From Clostridia bacterium (GTDB taxonomy: Bacteria; Bacillota; Clostridia; Oscillospirales; CAG-382), in the NCBI GenBank assembly GCA_017537345.1, contig JAFYKY010000021.1, positions 1-64,000 of the forward strand: DNA of 64,000 nt. Direction: 5' to 3'. Shown piece by piece: positions 36,563 to 46,474 of this stretch. The first letter of the stretch is position 1. The number at the start of each line of letters is the position of its first letter. The notes beneath the pieces were generated by a model. That model did no database searches and was not told the origin of the DNA. It saw only the letters and a list, made by a program, of their open reading frames with translations. A program made the translations under genes and the position numbers.

Positions 36563-38347
36563 TTATATTTCCTCCTTGCGGTTTGCTTTAATTCCTTTAA
36601 TGTATTCGTCCAGTGCCGAAACGGGGTCGGCTTCTATTTTTTTATCGTATTCCCGCTTTTTGCTTTCAGTTTTCAAAACTTCTATCAAAGCGTCCAGCGT
36701 GGACTGACCATTATCTGTAAACTGTGCTCGTTGGGCTATCATACGGGATACTGCGCCCAACTGCTGGGGGTCAAGTGTTCCGTTCTTGGAAAGCACCGCT
36801 TCCTTGCCTTCGTTAAACTCGGGCAAAAACAGTTCGAATATCTTTTTGCCGAAAGCGGTAACGAAATCCTCTGCTTTTAGCTTTTGAACGGCTTTTTGGG
36901 TTAGGTCGGGACGGGAAAGCAATATTCCCAGTATCTTTTCCTCTGTTGCCGCGGCGGCGGAAAACCGTATTTTATCGGTATTCACCCTGTCGCCATAGCC
37001 CATGGAGTTTCGTATTTCCTGCTCCTGAGTTTCTTTTTTTGCCTTTCTTTCGCTTGCTTTCGCTTTTCTGTTTGCGTCCTCCAAAAGGGATTTTTTTGAA
37101 ATATCCATTTTTTCGGAAGCCCGTCCTGCGTAAACGTCCCGCTGGACCTCGGGCCAAAGGGTGGAAAGGAAGGTTGTCATTTCGTCTGCGGCGTGTAATT
37201 TTTGGTCGGGCAGGGTTATATCGTAACGGGAAAGGATCTCGTCTATCTTATAATCCACCTGACCGCTGGAGCCTTTCAGCTTTTGTCTGAATGCTTCTGC
37301 GCCGTGGGCTTTAATATATTCATCGGGGTCTTTTTCGTTTGCACCCAGATCAATTATTTTTGTGGAAACTCCCACTTGGTTAAGCAGGTCAATACCCTTC
37401 ATAGTGGCTCTTCTGCCTGCTTTATCAATATCGTATGCCAGATATACCGTTTTTGCGTAACGGGCAATTATTCTTGCGTGTTCAGCAGTTATTGCGGTGC
37501 CTAAAGTGGCAATTGCGTTGCCGAATCCCGCTTGGTGCATAGCAATGGCGTCCGGCGAGCCTTCGCAAAGAATAAGCGTGCCGTCATCGGTATTTTTGGC
37601 GATATTTAACCCGAACAGCACCCTGCTTTTTTTGAATATTGGCGTATCCGAGGTGTTAACGTATTTTCGCTCGTCCTCTTCGTTGAGCCGCCTTCCCGAA
37701 AATGCCACCACTTCTCCCGTTACGTCAAAGATGGGGAACATTATACGGTTACGGAAAATATCAAAGGGGTTGCCTTTTTTGCTTATTCCGCAAAGGAAAG
37801 CGGTTTTAATCTCTTCCACCGTGTAGCCTTCGCTTAACAGCTTTTTGGTAAGGGAGTCCCAGCTGTCGGGCGCATAGCCTATACCGAATCTGCGCAGGGT
37901 GGTGGGAGAAAATTTGCGTTTTTCAAGCAGATACTGTCTTGCTTTTTCCCCTTGGGGAGAATTGAGCGCCGCCACAAAAAATCTTGCTGCGGTTTTGGTC
38001 ACCCCGTAAATTCTGTCACGGTTTACGGTTTGCCTTTCTGCCCTGCCGTTTTCCTCTTCCTCTATGGGGATTCCGGAAAGCTTTGCAAGATATTCCACGG
38101 CGTCTCTGTAATCCAGATTTTCCGCCCGCATTATGAAGCTTATAACGTCTCCTCCCGCGCCGCAGCCAAAGCAATAAAAGCTTCTTGTTGCGGGGAACAC
38201 GGTAAATGAGGGGGATTTTTCGTTGTGGAACGGGCACAGACCGACCACGTTGCTTCCCGCCCGTTTAAGGGTAAGATATCTGCTTATTATCTCTTCGATT
38301 CCGTTGCGGTTTTTAACTTCTTCTATAAACGCTTGGGAAAAAGCCAC
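36563..38347 (-). CDS. dnaG: DNA primase
   Basis: It makes RNA primers for lagging-strand and origin synthesis. Its 594 residues start at GTG 38347 with GGAGGTACG ahead. The N-terminal CHC2 zinc domain has CPFHNEKSPSF and FYCFGCGAGGDVISFIM (residues about 38-75). The catalytic TOPRIM core has LILCEGSPDAIAMHQAG near 260 and YDIDKAGRRA near 305. A C-terminal helicase-binding domain closes the protein. It is followed with no gap by rpoD. Confidence 0.97.
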   Translation of the reverse strand: MAFSQAFIEEVKNRNGIEEIISRYLTLKRAGSNVVGLCPFHNEKSPSFTVFPATRSFYCFGCGAGGDVISFIMRAENLDYRDAVEYLAKLSGIPIEEEENGRAERQTVNRDRIYGVTKTAARFFVAALNSPQGEKARQYLLEKRKFSPTTLRRFGIGYAPDSWDSLTKKLLSEGYTVEEIKTAFLCGISKKGNPFDIFRNRIMFPIFDVTGEVVAFSGRRLNEEDERKYVNTSDTPIFKKSRVLFGLNIAKNTDDGTLILCEGSPDAIAMHQAGFGNAIATLGTAITAEHARIIARYAKTVYLAYDIDKAGRRATMKGIDLLNQVGVSTKIIDLGANEKDPDEYIKAHGAEAFRQKLKGSSGQVDYKIDEILSRYDITLPDQKLHAADEMTTFLSTLWPEVQRDVYAGRASEKMDISKKSLLEDANRKAKASERKAKKETQEQEIRNSMGYGDRVNTDKIRFSAAAATEEKILGILLSRPDLTQKAVQKLKAEDFVTAFGKKIFELFLPEFNEGKEAVLSKNGTLDPQQLGAVSRMIAQRAQFTDNGQSTLDALIEVLKTESKKREYDKKIEADPVSALDEYIKGIKANRKEEI

Positions 38348-38381
38348 GGTCCGTACCTCCTTTTTGTTTGTTTTGGGTATA

Positions 38382-39365
38382 TTATTTATATTGCCATACT
38401 TTAGGTATGAAAAGCTCTTCGTATTTTGTAAGGGCGTATCTGTCCGTCATGCAGGCGATATAATCGCATACAACGCGGTCGATACCGTCTTCATCTATAA
38501 ACTTGGAATATTCTGCGGGGAGTTTGTCCACGTTCTTTTTGTAGTAATCGTAAAGATGCTGTATCATCTCAACGACCTTGCCGTCTTCGCTTTTTGCCTT
38601 GCTGTTGCGGTAAACACGGCTGAACATAAACTCTCTCAATTCCATTGTAGCCTCTCCGCAAGGCTCGGTAAAACCTATATCGTTTTCTATTCCGTGAGCG
38701 ACCACTGAGCGTATCATCGTGTCTATTCTCTTGCTGTGGGTCTCTCCCAGAACGTCGGTAAGATGCTTGGGGATATCCTCTTTGTTAAGTATTCCCGCGC
38801 GGATCGCATCGTCAATATCGTGGTTGATATATGCGATTCGGTCGGCATATTTTATTATCTGTCCTTCCAATGTCTTCGCTTTAAGCTTGCCCGTGTGGTT
38901 GACGATTGCATCTCTTACCTCCATGGTAAGATTAAGATTTTCCAGCTTGTCTGCAACACGCAAAGACTGCTCGTTGTGCTTAAATCCGTGGGGGCAAATT
39001 TCGTCAAGGGCTCTTTCTCCCGAATGACCGAAGGGGGTGTGTCCCAGATCGTGGCCCAAAGCCGCCGCTTCCGTAAGGTCTTCGTTAAGATACAGATATC
39101 TTGCAATGGCGCGGGCTATCTGTGCGACCTCAAGAGTGTGGGTAAGACGGGTGCGGTAATGGTCACCTTCGGGTGCAAGAAACACCTGCATTTTGTGCAT
39201 AAGCCTGCGGAAGGATTTACAGTGTATTATTCTGTCCCTGTCCCGCATAAAGGCGGTACGCATATCGTCATCTCTGCAGGGGTAAAGTCTTCCCGCCGTG
39301 TTTTCGGAAAAGAAGGCTTTTTCGCACAGCATCTTTTTTTCAAGCTCAAAAACATCTTTTTTCAC
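38382..39365 (-). CDS. dgt: deoxyguanosinetriphosphate triphosphohydrolase-like HD protein
   Basis: It splits dNTPs into deoxynucleoside and triphosphate, adjusting precursor pools. Its 327 residues carry the HD-domain motifs RLTHTLEVAQIARAIARY (His near 73), AAALGHDLGHTPFGHSGE (the HD pair near 104-105) and YADRIAYINHDIDDA. Start GTG 39365 follows AAAGGAGTG. It heads the dnaG-rpoD operon, a common place for this family in Clostridia. A TATAAT on the minus strand near 39426-39431 may be its -10 box, without a clear -35. Confidence 0.93.
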   Translation of the reverse strand: MKKDVFELEKKMLCEKAFFSENTAGRLYPCRDDDMRTAFMRDRDRIIHCKSFRRLMHKMQVFLAPEGDHYRTRLTHTLEVAQIARAIARYLYLNEDLTEAAALGHDLGHTPFGHSGERALDEICPHGFKHNEQSLRVADKLENLNLTMEVRDAIVNHTGKLKAKTLEGQIIKYADRIAYINHDIDDAIRAGILNKEDIPKHLTDVLGETHSKRIDTMIRSVVAHGIENDIGFTEPCGEATMELREFMFSRVYRNSKAKSEDGKVVEMIQHLYDYYKKNVDKLPAEYSKFIDEDGIDRVVCDYIACMTDRYALTKYEELFIPKVWQYK

Positions 39366-39546
39366 ACTTTACACTCCTTTTGGCAAAATGGGGTGTGTTT
39401 CGTCATAAAAAATCAGACACGTACAATTATACGCAGTTAAAAACAAAAATCCTTTATTTTTATTAAATTTTTTTAAAATAAATATATTTTTTGTAAATAA
39501 GTATATTTCATCAAGGTAAAAGACGTGTTTTTTATATTAAATTTTG

Positions 39547-39575
39547 TTGCAAAATACGGTTATATATGGTATAAT
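39547..39575 (+). promoter_or_regulatory. promoter of the 16-gene string
   Basis: TTGCAA (39547-39552), 17 bases, TATAAT (39570-39575). The 237-base divergent gap 39366-39602 is otherwise AT-rich and holds no gene. Confidence 0.85.
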
Positions 39576-39602
39576 ATACTGATTAAGAATGGAGTGGTAT
39601 GC

Positions 39603-40454
39603 TTGTTTGGTTACATACGCCCCGATATGGGCGAGCTTAAAACAAAACACGTAGGTCTATACCGTTCCGTTTATTGCGGTATCTGCCGTTGCAGCGGCAA
39701 GCATATATCTGTTTTTTCAAGATTTTTGCTTAATTACGATTTCGTTTTTTTAGCCGTGGTAAGACTTGCTCTTACCGGGGAAAAATACGTTATAAAGCCT
39801 CGACGCTGTATGGCGAATTTTAAAAAACGGGGCGTAATGGAGCCTAACGAAGCACTTAAATTCACCTCTGCCGCTTTCGGCTCTCTAGCATATTTTAAAG
39901 CGCTGGATGATATTTACGATGAAAAAGGCTTTAAAAGATTTTATACCCGTGCTTTTCTTCCCTTTTTTCGCAGAATGGCAAAAAAAGCGGAAAAAATGTA
40001 CCCCGGCATAGGCGATACGGTAAAGGAGCCTCTTGAAAGGCTTTCCAAGCTGGAAAAAGAAAAGTGCGCCGTGCCCGATGAAGCGGCGGATTGCTTTGCC
40101 GTGCTCACCGCGAATATTGCATCCTTCGGTATGGAAGGAGCCACCGCACGGGTGGCAAAGGATATTGGCTACCATATCGGCAGATTCGTTTATCTTGCAG
40201 ACGCTTTGGACGATAGATATAAAGACCAAAAAACACAAAGCTATAACCCTTTGAACCTCTCCTTCGGCGGGACGGAGGGTGTGGACCAAAATATATCCTT
40301 TTTGCGCCGTACTTTGCTTGACAGCGGTGCCGCTATTTCCAGAAGCTACGCTCTTGCCGACGGAAATTCTTTCGATGGCATAATATACAATATTGCCGGC
40401 TACGGAATTGAAGCAGCGGCAGAAAAGGTTATTAACAAGGAGAACAGTAAATGA
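39603..40454 (+). CDS. DUF5685 family protein
   Basis: The start chosen is TTG 39603, 8 bases after GGAG, giving 283 residues and an N terminus [16 protein letters not shown], which is where this family normally starts. An earlier ATG at 39525 lies upstream of the promoter. [15 protein letters not shown] (about residues 20-34) holds conserved Cys. The rest is helical, with [17 protein letters not shown] in the last third. The fold recalls helical prenyl-transferase-like or FeS-linked proteins, but I cannot assign activity. It overlaps the next J-domain gene by 4 bases, and this pair recurs in Clostridia. Confidence 0.8.
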   Translation: MFGYIRPDMGELKTKHVGLYRSVYCGICRCSGKHISVFSRFLLNYDFVFLAVVRLALTGEKYVIKPRRCMANFKKRGVMEPNEALKFTSAAFGSLAYFKALDDIYDEKGFKRFYTRAFLPFFRRMAKKAEKMYPGIGDTVKEPLERLSKLEKEKCAVPDEAADCFAVLTANIASFGMEGATARVAKDIGYHIGRFVYLADALDDRYKDQKTQSYNPLNLSFGGTEGVDQNISFLRRTLLDSGAAISRSYALADGNSFDGIIYNIAGYGIEAAAEKVINKENSK

Positions 40455-41050
40455 GAGACCCTTATCAGGTATTGGGCGTTAATCCTAATGCGACGGATGA
40501 CGAGGTAAAAAAGGCATACCGTGAGCTTGCCAAAAAATATCATCCCGATACTTACGTCGGAAATCCTCTTGCGGATCTTGCGGCGGAAAAAATGAAAGAA
40601 ATAAACGAAGCCTACGATACCATAACCAAACAGCGCGCTTCGGGAAACAGAGGGGGCGGCAGTAACGGTTATTCCGGTTCGAACACTTACACTTCCAATT
40701 CCTCGGGCGGTACTCTTTACCGTGTGCGTGAGCTTTTGTCCGCAAACCGCGTTACGGAGGCGGAAACCATACTTTCCCGTATTCCCAATACCGAAAGAAA
40801 CGCAGAATGGTATTTCCTTATGGGCCACGTTATGGCACGCAAAAACTGGCTGGGAGAAGCCCGCAAGTATTTTGAGCAAGCCTGCAGAATGGATCCGTAT
40901 AACGCAGAATACAGAAATACCCTTAACAATATGGCGTCCCATTCCGCGGCAGGGGGATATAACACCTCTGCAAGCAATGACGATTGCGGCGGATGCGATC
41001 TGTGCACGGGGCTTCTGTGCGCCAACCTTCTTTGTAATTGCTGCCGATGA
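40451..41050 (+). CDS. J-domain protein with Cys-rich C terminus
   Basis: This is a 199-residue co-chaperone-like protein. Residues 1-65 form a J domain ([20 protein letters not shown], with the HPD triad in KKYHPDTY near residue 32) that should stimulate an Hsp70 ATPase. A Gly/Ser linker follows, then a TPR-like helical segment ([28 protein letters not shown]). The last 20 residues hold eight Cys ([18 protein letters not shown]), perhaps a metal site or acylated anchor. It is translationally coupled to the DUF5685 gene before it and overlaps the membrane-protein gene after it. Confidence 0.88.
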   Translation: MRDPYQVLGVNPNATDDEVKKAYRELAKKYHPDTYVGNPLADLAAEKMKEINEAYDTITKQRASGNRGGGSNGYSGSNTYTSNSSGGTLYRVRELLSANRVTEAETILSRIPNTERNAEWYFLMGHVMARKNWLGEARKYFEQACRMDPYNAEYRNTLNNMASHSAAGGYNTSASNDDCGGCDLCTGLLCANLLCNCCR

Positions 41051-41556
41051 AAAATAAGATCTTAAAGATATCCGTACTTTCCCTGCTTTGCGCTCTTTCC
41101 GTGGTGCTTATGCTTTTGGGATGCGTAATACAATCCCTCGATCTTTCCGCGGCGGTCATTGCGGGAATTGCGGTGGTGATCGCCGTTATAGAATACGGCG
41201 TGGGATGGTCTGTAATGCTTTACGCCGCCACATCGGTGCTTGCGTTCGTTTTGCTTCCCGTAAAAACTCCCGCGCTGTTTTACCTTCTTATCGGCGGAAT
41301 ATACCCCATTATAAAAGCGCTTTTGGAGCGGATTAAAAACAAATGGCTCGTGTGGGCGGTAAAGATCATCGGCTTTAATCTTTTTTATACCGCTCTCATA
41401 GCAGCGGGGAATTACCTGCTTAATATCGAAGACCCAATATTTTCATTTAATATTTTCGTTTACGTGCTGGGTAACGTGACCTTCGCGGTATACGATATAG
41501 CCTTCACACGGCTTATCACTTTGTACGTAACTCGAATTCGGAGGAAATTAAAATGA
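41047..41556 (+). CDS. small multi-span membrane protein
   Basis: The start is ATG 41047, overlapping the previous stop (ATGA), giving 169 residues. Five hydrophobic segments are visible (about residues 7-27, 33-50, 53-73, 78-95 and 105-155), with basic ends (RIRRKLK at the C terminus). This resembles the integral-membrane S-component-like or YvlD-like class only in general shape. No function is assigned. It lies between the J-domain gene and yicC with overlaps at both sides, so it belongs to the operon. Confidence 0.75.
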   Translation: MKNKILKISVLSLLCALSVVLMLLGCVIQSLDLSAAVIAGIAVVIAVIEYGVGWSVMLYAATSVLAFVLLPVKTPALFYLLIGGIYPIIKALLERIKNKWLVWAVKIIGFNLFYTALIAAGNYLLNIEDPIFSFNIFVYVLGNVTFAVYDIAFTRLITLYVTRIRRKLK

Positions 41557-42431
41557 TAAAAAGTATGTCCGGCTACGGAAGACAAAAATCCCTTGTGGGC
41601 GGAAAGAACATCACCTTTGAGATAAAATCCGTCAACAACCGCTTTGCGGATATTTCCGTAAGAATGCCCCGTCAGTATCTGCCTTTGGAGGGCAACGTAA
41701 AGGAGCTTTGCGCAAAATACGTTACCCGCGGTAAGATAGATCTTTATCTCACCGTAGAGAATATCGATGGCGATCCCGTTTCCCTTACTCTTAACAAGGA
41801 GTTTGTGGAGGGATATCTTAAACTGCTTGAGCAGATCAAAACCGAATATTCCGTTCCGGGAGAGATTACCCTTTCCATGCTTTCCGGCAAATCGGATATT
41901 ATGACAGTTACCCGTGCCGATGAGGATGCGGAGCAGATGTGGAAGGAAATAGAGCCTATCTGCCGCGGCGCCTTTGAGCAGTATAACTCTATGCGTGAAT
42001 CCGAGGGCGGCAGATTAAAGGAAAAACTGATTACTTATCTTGAAACCGTAGAAAGCCTCCGCAACGAGGTAGCGGCGCTTGCACCTGTGGCGTTAAAGAA
42101 AAATCTTGAGAAAATGCGCGGCCGTATAAACGACCTTCTGGCAGGCGTTCCCGTAAACGAGGATAGATTGCTTACCGAATGTGCCGTGTTTACCGATAAG
42201 ACCGACGTTACGGAAGAGCTTGTCCGCCTTCAGTCCCATTGCACCGAATTCAGACAGACTCTGGAATCCGACGGTCCCGTAGGCAAAAAGCTTGAATATA
42301 TCGTGCCCGAAATGCTCAGAGAAACCAATACTCTCGGCTCCAAGTGCAACGATTACGAAATATCCCGCCGTGTTGTGGCGATCAAGACCGAGATCGAAAA
42401 ACTGCGTGAGCAGGTAGCAAATCTTGAGTGA
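41553..42431 (+). CDS. YicC/YloC family endoribonuclease-type protein
   Basis: This is a 292-residue member of the YicC family. The N-terminal domain starts MSGYGRQKSLVGGKNITFE and includes EIKSVNNRFADISVRMP; the C-terminal DUF1732 part ends SKCNDYEISRRVVAIKTEIEK. In Escherichia coli YicC acts on RNA with a nuclease activity or as an adapter in RNA decay. It sits before remA and gmk exactly as yloC does in Bacillus. It overlaps the preceding gene by 4 bases. Confidence 0.93.
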   Translation: MIKSMSGYGRQKSLVGGKNITFEIKSVNNRFADISVRMPRQYLPLEGNVKELCAKYVTRGKIDLYLTVENIDGDPVSLTLNKEFVEGYLKLLEQIKTEYSVPGEITLSMLSGKSDIMTVTRADEDAEQMWKEIEPICRGAFEQYNSMRESEGGRLKEKLITYLETVESLRNEVAALAPVALKKNLEKMRGRINDLLAGVPVNEDRLLTECAVFTDKTDVTEELVRLQSHCTEFRQTLESDGPVGKKLEYIVPEMLRETNTLGSKCNDYEISRRVVAIKTEIEKLREQVANLE

Positions 42432-42441
42432 GGTAAGGCAA

Positions 42442-42669
42442 ATGGAATTTGTAGATATCGGCTTCGGCAACCGTGTTAACACCCGCCGTATCGTGTCTGT
42501 TCTCAGTCCGGACAGCCTGCCTATCCGCCGTCTTGTGCAGGATTCCAAAAACGCAGGCAGAGTTATTGATTGCAGCTGCGGTAAAAAGACAAGATCTGTT
42601 ATTATTACCGACAGCGAGCACGTTATCCTTTCCTCCGAGGAAGTGGACGTTATTTCCGGGAGGCTGTAA
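42442..42669 (+). CDS. remA: RemA family (DUF370) DNA-binding regulator
   Basis: This 75-residue protein starts at ATG 42442 after GAGGTAAGG; an in-frame TTG at 42424 lies within yicC and is less likely. It shows the DUF370 pattern FVDIGFGNRVNTRRIVSV and RRLVQDSKNAGRVIDCSCG. In Bacillus RemA is an arch-forming DNA-binding protein that activates matrix and osmoprotection genes. Its place between yicC and gmk is the same as ylzA in Bacillus. The last base of its stop is the first base of the gmk start codon. Confidence 0.9.
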   Translation: MEFVDIGFGNRVNTRRIVSVLSPDSLPIRRLVQDSKNAGRVIDCSCGKKTRSVIITDSEHVILSSEEVDVISGRL

Positions 42670-43286
42670 TGGATAAACAAAGAGGAACCCTTTTGGTGGT
42701 ATCCGGCCCCGCGGGAAGCGGCAAGGGCACGGTGCTTGGGATTTTGCTTCAAAATGCCGAAAAATACGTGTATTCCGTTTCAGCAACCACCCGTTCACCC
42801 AGACCGGGAGAGGTTGACGGCAAGCATTATTTCTTTTTAACCAAGGAAAAATTTTTGTCTTTGGTTGCATCCGACAGCTTTTTGGAGCACGCGGAATACG
42901 TGGGTAACTGTTACGGAACCCTGCGTTCCTTTGTGGAAGAAAAGCTTGATGAAGGCAAAAACGTCATTCTGGAGATAGAGGTTCAGGGGGCTTTGCAGAT
43001 AAGAGAAAAAATGCCCGAAGCTATGCTTATCTTCCTGTGCCCTCCCGATTACGCTACTCTTGAAAGCAGACTGCGCGGCAGAGGCACGGAAACCGACGAG
43101 GTAATTAAAAAGCGTCTTGCCACCGCCCTTGAGGAAATACAGATAGCCGCAGGGTATGATTATCTTGTGGTAAACGAGGACGGCAGATCTGCTGATTGCG
43201 CCGCCCAAATAGACGGAATAGTTAATACCCGTCCCGAAAAGAACAAAGAAAATATTTTAAGTTTTATAAAAAATTTTACTGAATAA
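42669..43286 (+). CDS. gmk: guanylate kinase
   Basis: It phosphorylates GMP to GDP. Its 205 residues open with LLVVSGPAGSGKGTVLGI, a P-loop reading GPAGSGKG where GPSGVGKG is common. The GMP-binding segment is SVSATTRSPRPGEVDGKHYF, and the lid region has RLRGRGTETDEVIKKRL. Full family length. It is part of the yicC-remA-gmk-rpoZ block, with rpoZ 10 bases further on. Confidence 0.96.
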   Translation: MDKQRGTLLVVSGPAGSGKGTVLGILLQNAEKYVYSVSATTRSPRPGEVDGKHYFFLTKEKFLSLVASDSFLEHAEYVGNCYGTLRSFVEEKLDEGKNVILEIEVQGALQIREKMPEAMLIFLCPPDYATLESRLRGRGTETDEVIKKRLATALEEIQIAAGYDYLVVNEDGRSADCAAQIDGIVNTRPEKNKENILSFIKNFTE

Positions 43287-43296
43287 AGGTGTTAAA

Positions 43297-43545
43297 ATGA
43301 TCTATCCTACAATCAAAGAAATCACAAAAGAAAAATACAACCGTTATACTCTGGTTATCGCCACCGCAAAATCCGCACGCCATATAACCGATCAGGCTGT
43401 AAAGGCGGCAGAAAAGGCGGCAGAAAGCGCAGACAGCAAGGATTCCAAGACAAACGTTGAATTCCTCGGCGAAAAGGCTGTTACTCTGGCTGTAGATAAG
43501 CTTCTCACCGGCGAATACAAAGTAGTTTCCGCAGAAAACGAATAA
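43297..43545 (+). CDS. rpoZ: DNA-directed RNA polymerase omega subunit
   Basis: This 82-residue subunit helps assemble RNA polymerase by holding beta'. The core is YTLVIATAKSARHIT, followed by an Ala/Lys/Asp-rich insert and KAVTLAVDKLLTGEYKVV. Position right after gmk is standard. The Ala/Lys-rich middle (about residues 30-50) is longer and more charged than in many omegas. In Bacillus coaBC follows; here priA follows directly after 1 base. Confidence 0.9.
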   Translation: MIYPTIKEITKEKYNRYTLVIATAKSARHITDQAVKAAEKAAESADSKDSKTNVEFLGEKAVTLAVDKLLTGEYKVVSAENE

Positions 43546-43546
43546 A

Positions 43547-45997
43547 ATGGACGGAAAGCTGTACTGTTCGGTCAGGATCACCGATATCGCATATTCCGCA
43601 GACAAAGGGTATGCCTATCTGGTTCCTCCCTCAATGCGGGATACCATGCACAAAGGGAGTATTGTCCTTGTGCCCTTCGGTCACGGCAACCGTTTGCGTA
43701 AGGGAATTGTTACGGGATTTTCCGATTATTGCGAATATCCCGGCATAAAGCCCGTGTCCGATATTTTAGAGGATTACGGTCTTGTGTCCGAAGAGGCCGT
43801 GGATATGTGTCTGTTTATGGCAGAGCGGTGCTTTTGTACCGTGGGTGCCGCATTAAAGGCAATACTTCCTCCGGGTATGGAATCCACCGTGGAATATATG
43901 TATTCCTGCGGTGAAGCGGATGAAGATTCCCTTAACCCCAAAGCTCAGGTGCTTTTCCGCGCTCTTAAAGAAAAAAGTATGGCGGAAAGCGAAATATTAT
44001 CCTCCTTCGGTGAGGAGGCAAAAAGCCTTCTTTCCGCTATGGTAAAAAGCAGAGCTTTAAAAAGAGAGCCTATAACCGTAGAAAATATAAACGAAAAAAA
44101 TCTTTCTTACGTCCGTCTTATCGTGGATACGGAAACGGCGTACGAATCCGCAAAAACGGAAAAACAGGTGGCTCTTGTAGACGCTTTGTCGCTGGAGGGG
44201 GAAATATCGGTTACGGAGCTTGAAAAATATTTTTCCGTTTCCCGTTCCGTCGTAAACGCCATGTGCAAAAAGCAGGTGTGCGAGGTTTACGAGCGTAGGA
44301 TCGTCCGTGATCCCGTTTTGTCCGAAAACCAAAGAGAAAAAAAGGAAACCCATCTTACCGATGAGCAAAAAAATGCGGTGGATTCGGTAGAAGAACTGCT
44401 TTTATCCGGCGAGCCCAAAGCGGCGCTTCTTTACGGAGTTACGGGAAGCGGTAAAACGAGAGTTATTATCGAATCGGTAAAAAAGACTCTTGCTCTGGGC
44501 AAGTCCGCTATCGTGCTTATTCCCGAAATAGGTCTTACCTCCGAAGCGGTGGCAATATATTCCGCCGAATTCGGCACCGAGCTGGCGGTGGTTCATTCCA
44601 TGCTCAGTATCGGTGAGCGTATAGACACCGCCAGAGCTGTTGCAAGCGGCGAAAAAAGGGTGGTTATCGGTACGCGGAGCGCAATATTTTCTCCCGTGAA
44701 GGACCTTGGGCTTATCGTTATGGATGAGGAGCAGGAGCATACCTATAAATCCGAAAACACACCCAAATTCCACGCAAGAGATATAGCCCGTTTCCGTTGC
44801 GCCTACAACAAAAGCGTAATGCTTCTTGCCAGCGCAACCCCTTCGGTGGAAAGCTTTTATAAGGCAAAACAGGGAATATATAAGCTTATAACCCTTACGC
44901 ACCGCTACGGTGATGCACAGCTGCCCGATATTACTCTTGCGGATATAAAGCAAGATCCCAAGTTTAACGGCGGCAGACTTATCGGCACCAAGCTGGGCGA
45001 AAAACTAAGTACTGCGGTGCAGGACGGCAAGCAGGCAATTCTGTTTGTTGGCAGACGAGGCTACAGCTCCTTTGTAAGCTGTGCTTCCTGCGGTGAAGTG
45101 GTTTCCTGCCCCAACTGCTCGGTTTCTCTTACTTACCACGCATTCAGCGGTGAAAAACGTAAAAACGAAAAATTAAACTGCCATTATTGCGGCTACACCG
45201 TTCCCTTGCCCGAAACCTGCCCTTCCTGCGGGAAAAACAGCATTACCCGCTTCGGGTTCGGCACTCAAAAGCTGCAAGAGGAATTGGAAAAGCATTATCC
45301 CAATATCCGTGGTATACGTATGGATACGGATACCACTGCCACCCGTCATTCCCACGAAAACCGCTTCAATGCTTTCAGAAACAAGGAAGCCGACCTTCTT
45401 TACGGCACACAGATGATCGCAAAAGGGCTTGATTTTCCGTTGGTTTCTTTGGTGGGCGTGGTTTCGGTGGACGCTATGCTGTATCAAAACGATTTCCGCG
45501 CCGCAGAGCGCACATTCTCCCTCCTTACACAGCTTGCGGGCAGAGCAGGCAGAGCAGGGGAGGATGGGGAAGCGGTATTGCAGACCGCAAACCCTCAAAG
45601 CGACATTCTGAAATTGGTGCAGACCCAGAATTACGAAAAATTCTTTGAAGGCGAAATAGCTATGCGCCGCGCCGTGGCGTTCCCTCCTTTTTGCGATATA
45701 GCCCTGTTCCGCATATCAGGTGAAAACGAGCAGGATACCCGCCGTGCCGCTACCGCTTTTTCCGTGATTTTCGAAAAGCTTTTAACAGAAAAATATCCCG
45801 AGCTTAAAATTGTCCGCTTCGGACCCTTCAGCGAGGGAATATATAAAATAAACAACCGTTACAGAATGCGGCTCACAGTAAAATACAAAGACTGCGCCGC
45901 CGCAAGAAGCTGTTTCCGCGATGCTTTGAACGCTTTTGCAAAAGCAGACCGCACGGGAGCGCTTCTGGATATAGATATTAATCCCATTACAGTTTAG
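43547..45997 (+). CDS. priA: primosomal replication restart helicase
   Basis: This 3'-to-5' DNA helicase reloads the replisome at stalled forks. Its 816 residues include an N-terminal DNA-binding part, Walker A GVTGSGKTRVIIES near residue 300, the DEEQ box MDEEQEHTYKSEN near 392 and LASATPSVES. The paired zinc sites are CASCGEVVSCPNC and CHYCGYTVPLPETCPSCG. Helicase C-terminal motifs include GTQMIAKGLDFP and QLAGRAGRAG. ATG 43547 starts 1 base after the rpoZ stop. Confidence 0.96.
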   Translation: MDGKLYCSVRITDIAYSADKGYAYLVPPSMRDTMHKGSIVLVPFGHGNRLRKGIVTGFSDYCEYPGIKPVSDILEDYGLVSEEAVDMCLFMAERCFCTVGAALKAILPPGMESTVEYMYSCGEADEDSLNPKAQVLFRALKEKSMAESEILSSFGEEAKSLLSAMVKSRALKREPITVENINEKNLSYVRLIVDTETAYESAKTEKQVALVDALSLEGEISVTELEKYFSVSRSVVNAMCKKQVCEVYERRIVRDPVLSENQREKKETHLTDEQKNAVDSVEELLLSGEPKAALLYGVTGSGKTRVIIESVKKTLALGKSAIVLIPEIGLTSEAVAIYSAEFGTELAVVHSMLSIGERIDTARAVASGEKRVVIGTRSAIFSPVKDLGLIVMDEEQEHTYKSENTPKFHARDIARFRCAYNKSVMLLASATPSVESFYKAKQGIYKLITLTHRYGDAQLPDITLADIKQDPKFNGGRLIGTKLGEKLSTAVQDGKQAILFVGRRGYSSFVSCASCGEVVSCPNCSVSLTYHAFSGEKRKNEKLNCHYCGYTVPLPETCPSCGKNSITRFGFGTQKLQEELEKHYPNIRGIRMDTDTTATRHSHENRFNAFRNKEADLLYGTQMIAKGLDFPLVSLVGVVSVDAMLYQNDFRAAERTFSLLTQLAGRAGRAGEDGEAVLQTANPQSDILKLVQTQNYEKFFEGEIAMRRAVAFPPFCDIALFRISGENEQDTRRAATAFSVIFEKLLTEKYPELKIVRFGPFSEGIYKINNRYRMRLTVKYKDCAAARSCFRDALNAFAKADRTGALLDIDINPITV

Positions 45998-46009
45998 GAG
46001 GCATACTTT

Positions 46010-46474
46010 ATGGCACTTCTTAAAATATTAAGAGATCCCGACCCTACGTTGCGCAAAACTTCCCGACCCGTAGATGCTATCACACCCCGTATCCGTGTTC
46101 TTATCGAGGATATGAAGGACACTCTCCGCAAAGCAGAGGGCGTGGGACTTGCCGCACCTCAGGTGGGCGTACTTCGCCGTGTGGTTATAGTAGATATGGG
46201 TAAGGGTAAATTGCAGGAATTTATCAATCCCGAAATTATATATACCGAAGGCAAGCAGGAAGAGGTAGAGGGCTGTCTTTCCTGCCCCGGAAAAGCAGGT
46301 ATCGTTGAGCGTCCCGCAGTAGTTACTGTACGTGCTCTCAACGTGCAGGGACAGACCTTTGAAGCCACGGGAACAGAGCTTATCGCCCGTTGCTTCTGCC
46401 ACGAAATAGACCATCTTGACGGAGTGCTGTATATAGACAAAGCAAAGGAAATGCTTGATCCGGAGGAAAACTGA
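46010..46474 (+). CDS. def: peptide deformylase
   Basis: It removes the formyl group from new proteins. Its 154 residues carry the three family motifs: GVGLAAPQVG (near 46), EGCLSCPG (near 86, zinc Cys) and CHEIDHLDG (near 130, the HExxH zinc site). ATG 46010 follows TTAGGAGG. It shares one base with fmt, its functional partner, which adds the formyl group to initiator tRNA. Confidence 0.96.
   Translation: MALLKILRDPDPTLRKTSRPVDAITPRIRVLIEDMKDTLRKAEGVGLAAPQVGVLRRVVIVDMGKGKLQEFINPEIIYTEGKQEEVEGCLSCPGKAGIVERPAVVTVRALNVQGQTFEATGTELIARCFCHEIDHLDGVLYIDKAKEMLDPEEN

Noticed and set aside
35156..36880. Long plus-strand frame antisense to mtnN, rpoD and dnaG
   Set aside because: It spans three unrelated conserved genes on the other strand and resembles no protein; a codon-bias shadow.
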